Source: Coriaria nepalensis (lineage: Eukaryota > Streptophyta > Magnoliopsida > Cucurbitales > Coriariaceae). Taken from it: a stretch of DNA of 64,000 nt. The position numbers and the translations under genes were made by a program. Positions 62,901-64,000 of this stretch are shown here, piece after piece. Under the pieces are notes generated by a model. The model saw only the letters and a list, made by a program, of their open reading frames with translations. It searched no databases and was not told where the DNA came from. Within the stretch, counting starts at the first letter, position 1, and each line of letters opens with the position of its first letter. The stretch spans positions 124,001 to 188,000 of the forward strand of contig CP114487.1 of NCBI GenBank assembly GCA_027186245.1. Direction: 5' to 3'.

Positions 62901-63380
62901 TCTACTACCATAAACCGAACAAGTATGAGTCAACTGCTCTTCAAATTCAGCAGTTCCTAAGAAAACCTTAGCAGGGTGAGTTACCAAAACCCCATCCCTC
63001 CTCTTCCAGTGCACGCAAAGACTAACATTGCTAAATTCCGAGGGTAAACCTTCAATCGAATGGACTTGAAGAGAGAAACAACAGTTAAATCTACGGTTTC
63101 GGATATGAGAGAAACCCTTTAATGATTTCCAACTCCATATGGACTTCTTGTCCTTATTGGTTGGGTCTACAAAAGTGTTTTTTAGCTTTGATTTGGGATC
63201 GGGTAAATGAGATTTCCCGGAAGATTTAGATTGAAAAACACTAGAAGTAGAAGAAGAATTCTTAGATGGTTTTACATCCCTGTATAGTGCTTTGCTGATA
63301 GCTTCAATCTCATTCAACAGCTTCCTATTACCTGAATCCTCACCAGCCTTCTTGCCCGCCTCAACTTTGGACGACATCAT
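59905..63380 (-). CDS. PMIR1: PLASTID MOVEMENT IMPAIRED 1-RELATED 1-like protein
   Basis: Two coding exons (61180-63380 and 59905-61096) join to 1130 residues. Family marks: N-terminal NEIEAISKALYRDVKPSK, an NT-C2 domain at about 95-245 (FNCCFSLQVHSIEGLPSEFS, VHWKRRDGVLVTHPAKV), long acidic disordered stretches, the central RLLRQFEESLPGG-type and EFLSMLGIEHSPL segments, and the conserved C-terminal region (LDEWMRLDSGEIDDED, NFTVALMVQLRDPLRNYEPV). The last about 46 residues (VQPGDTLWSISSRVHGDGAK..., ending ETIRLR) have LysM-like pattern. PMI1/PMIR1 proteins act in chloroplast and nuclear photorelocation through actin. Start at MMSSKVEAGKK; intron 61097-61179 is GT-AG. Confidence 0.93.
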
Positions 63381-63865
63381 CTAATAATACCAGACGATCT
63401 GAAGATACAATAAAATAAAATAGAAAAAAATTGAAAAGTCTATGAGGATGTCAATAAAAACCCATTTCACATAGACAATACTTTTTATTTTTTAAATTAC
63501 GAATTTGAACCTGTTGAACAGTTTTTCTTAGATTTGCACGATAAATCTCTACATACCAAATTAATAGCAAGAAGCCTAGAAGGAAGAGGATAATGAATTA
63601 GAATGGGATCACTTACCGGAAAAGCTCCCGGAGACCAAACGATTCTGGTGAAGCGGAAGCAGAAGCAGAAGCAAGAAACCTAAATCACAGCCTTCTCCTT
63701 CGGGAAATATTTTTCTACAAAATTGGGACTTTGTTGTACAAAATGAAAGTAAAAATAAATATGGAAAATCTAAAAAGAGACAGAGAGCTAAAAATTGAAT
63801 TCAAATCCGAAAACCCTACAGAAGCAATCACGCTGCCTGAGATAAGTTCCCCTCTCTGACTCTGA

Positions 63866-63914
<49 letters not shown>

Positions 63915-64000
63915 CCACTCTGAATTGCCGCTGCATTATTCAAACCAAATGCTTAAATTGAAATTAGGAAACCGCATTTTGTGTTGGTGACACGGCATCT
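63381..64000 (-). promoter_or_regulatory. PMIR1-like leader and promoter
   Basis: A probable leader intron (donor side near 63615) and a CT-rich run at about 63870-63911 lie upstream. A GAAAACCCTACAG telo-box-like word is at about 63811-63823. The window ends inside this region. Confidence 0.5.

Overview
This window is plant nuclear DNA, most likely from a core eudicot. Genes are split by many short AT-rich GT-AG introns. The proteins are plant-specific families (GRF, R2R3-MYB, ELF4-like, PsbX precursor, BREVIS RADIX, BIG GRAIN 1-like, PMI1-related), and promoters carry telo-box and site II motifs. I cannot name the species from sequence alone. No CRISPR array, operon or bacterial system is present. 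Exon coordinates below come from reading splice sites and checking that every joined CDS keeps frame.

Layout. 640-921 (+): class III peroxidase relic. 3335-7708 (+): DENN-domain protein, 18 coding exons. 9897-11109 (+): growth-regulating factor with a miR396 site. 12871-19103 (-): CTR9/VIP6 of the PAF1 complex, 24 coding exons. 19936-20959 (+): Mediator subunit 20, divergent from CTR9. 21718-22531 (-): TT2/C1-like R2R3-MYB. 22.5-29.1 kb: gene-poor, with a decayed gypsy-type gag-like relic. 29169-29984 (-): UP3-like Dabb protein. 32410-32763 (+): ELF4-like. 33635-35484 (+): ribosomal protein S3. 36292-38285 (-): DHHC S-acyltransferase pseudogene carrying a solo LTR in an exon. 39504-41935 (+): RPA1. 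42443-42811 (-): PsbX. 44055-44636 (+): RING-H2 protein. 45395-47121 (-): ESCRT-III VPS2. 48852-49937 (-): BIG GRAIN 1-like. 51621-56662 (-): BREVIS RADIX-like gene with a 3.45-kb intron holding an inverted-repeat retroelement remnant. 58213-59762 (+): decayed Alfin1-like PHD gene. 59905-63380 (-): PMI1-RELATED 1-like.

The genes are mostly unrelated housekeeping or regulatory loci. The one suggestive arrangement is the head-to-head CTR9/MED20 pair, which joins two RNA polymerase II cofactor genes across an 832-bp shared upstream region. The most unusual features are relics. One is a 604-bp solo LTR with a perfect 5-bp target duplication inside a coding exon of a DHHC gene whose active site reads DHQC. 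Another is a pair of ~0.4-0.5 kb inverted arms, each with a TATA-like box, around a retroelement or pararetrovirus-like coding scrap inside a BRX intron. The third is an Alfin-like gene that lost a zinc ligand and reading frame in its PHD finger. I found no convincing wholly new system; the least explained items are the BRX-intron element and two small orphan ORFs.
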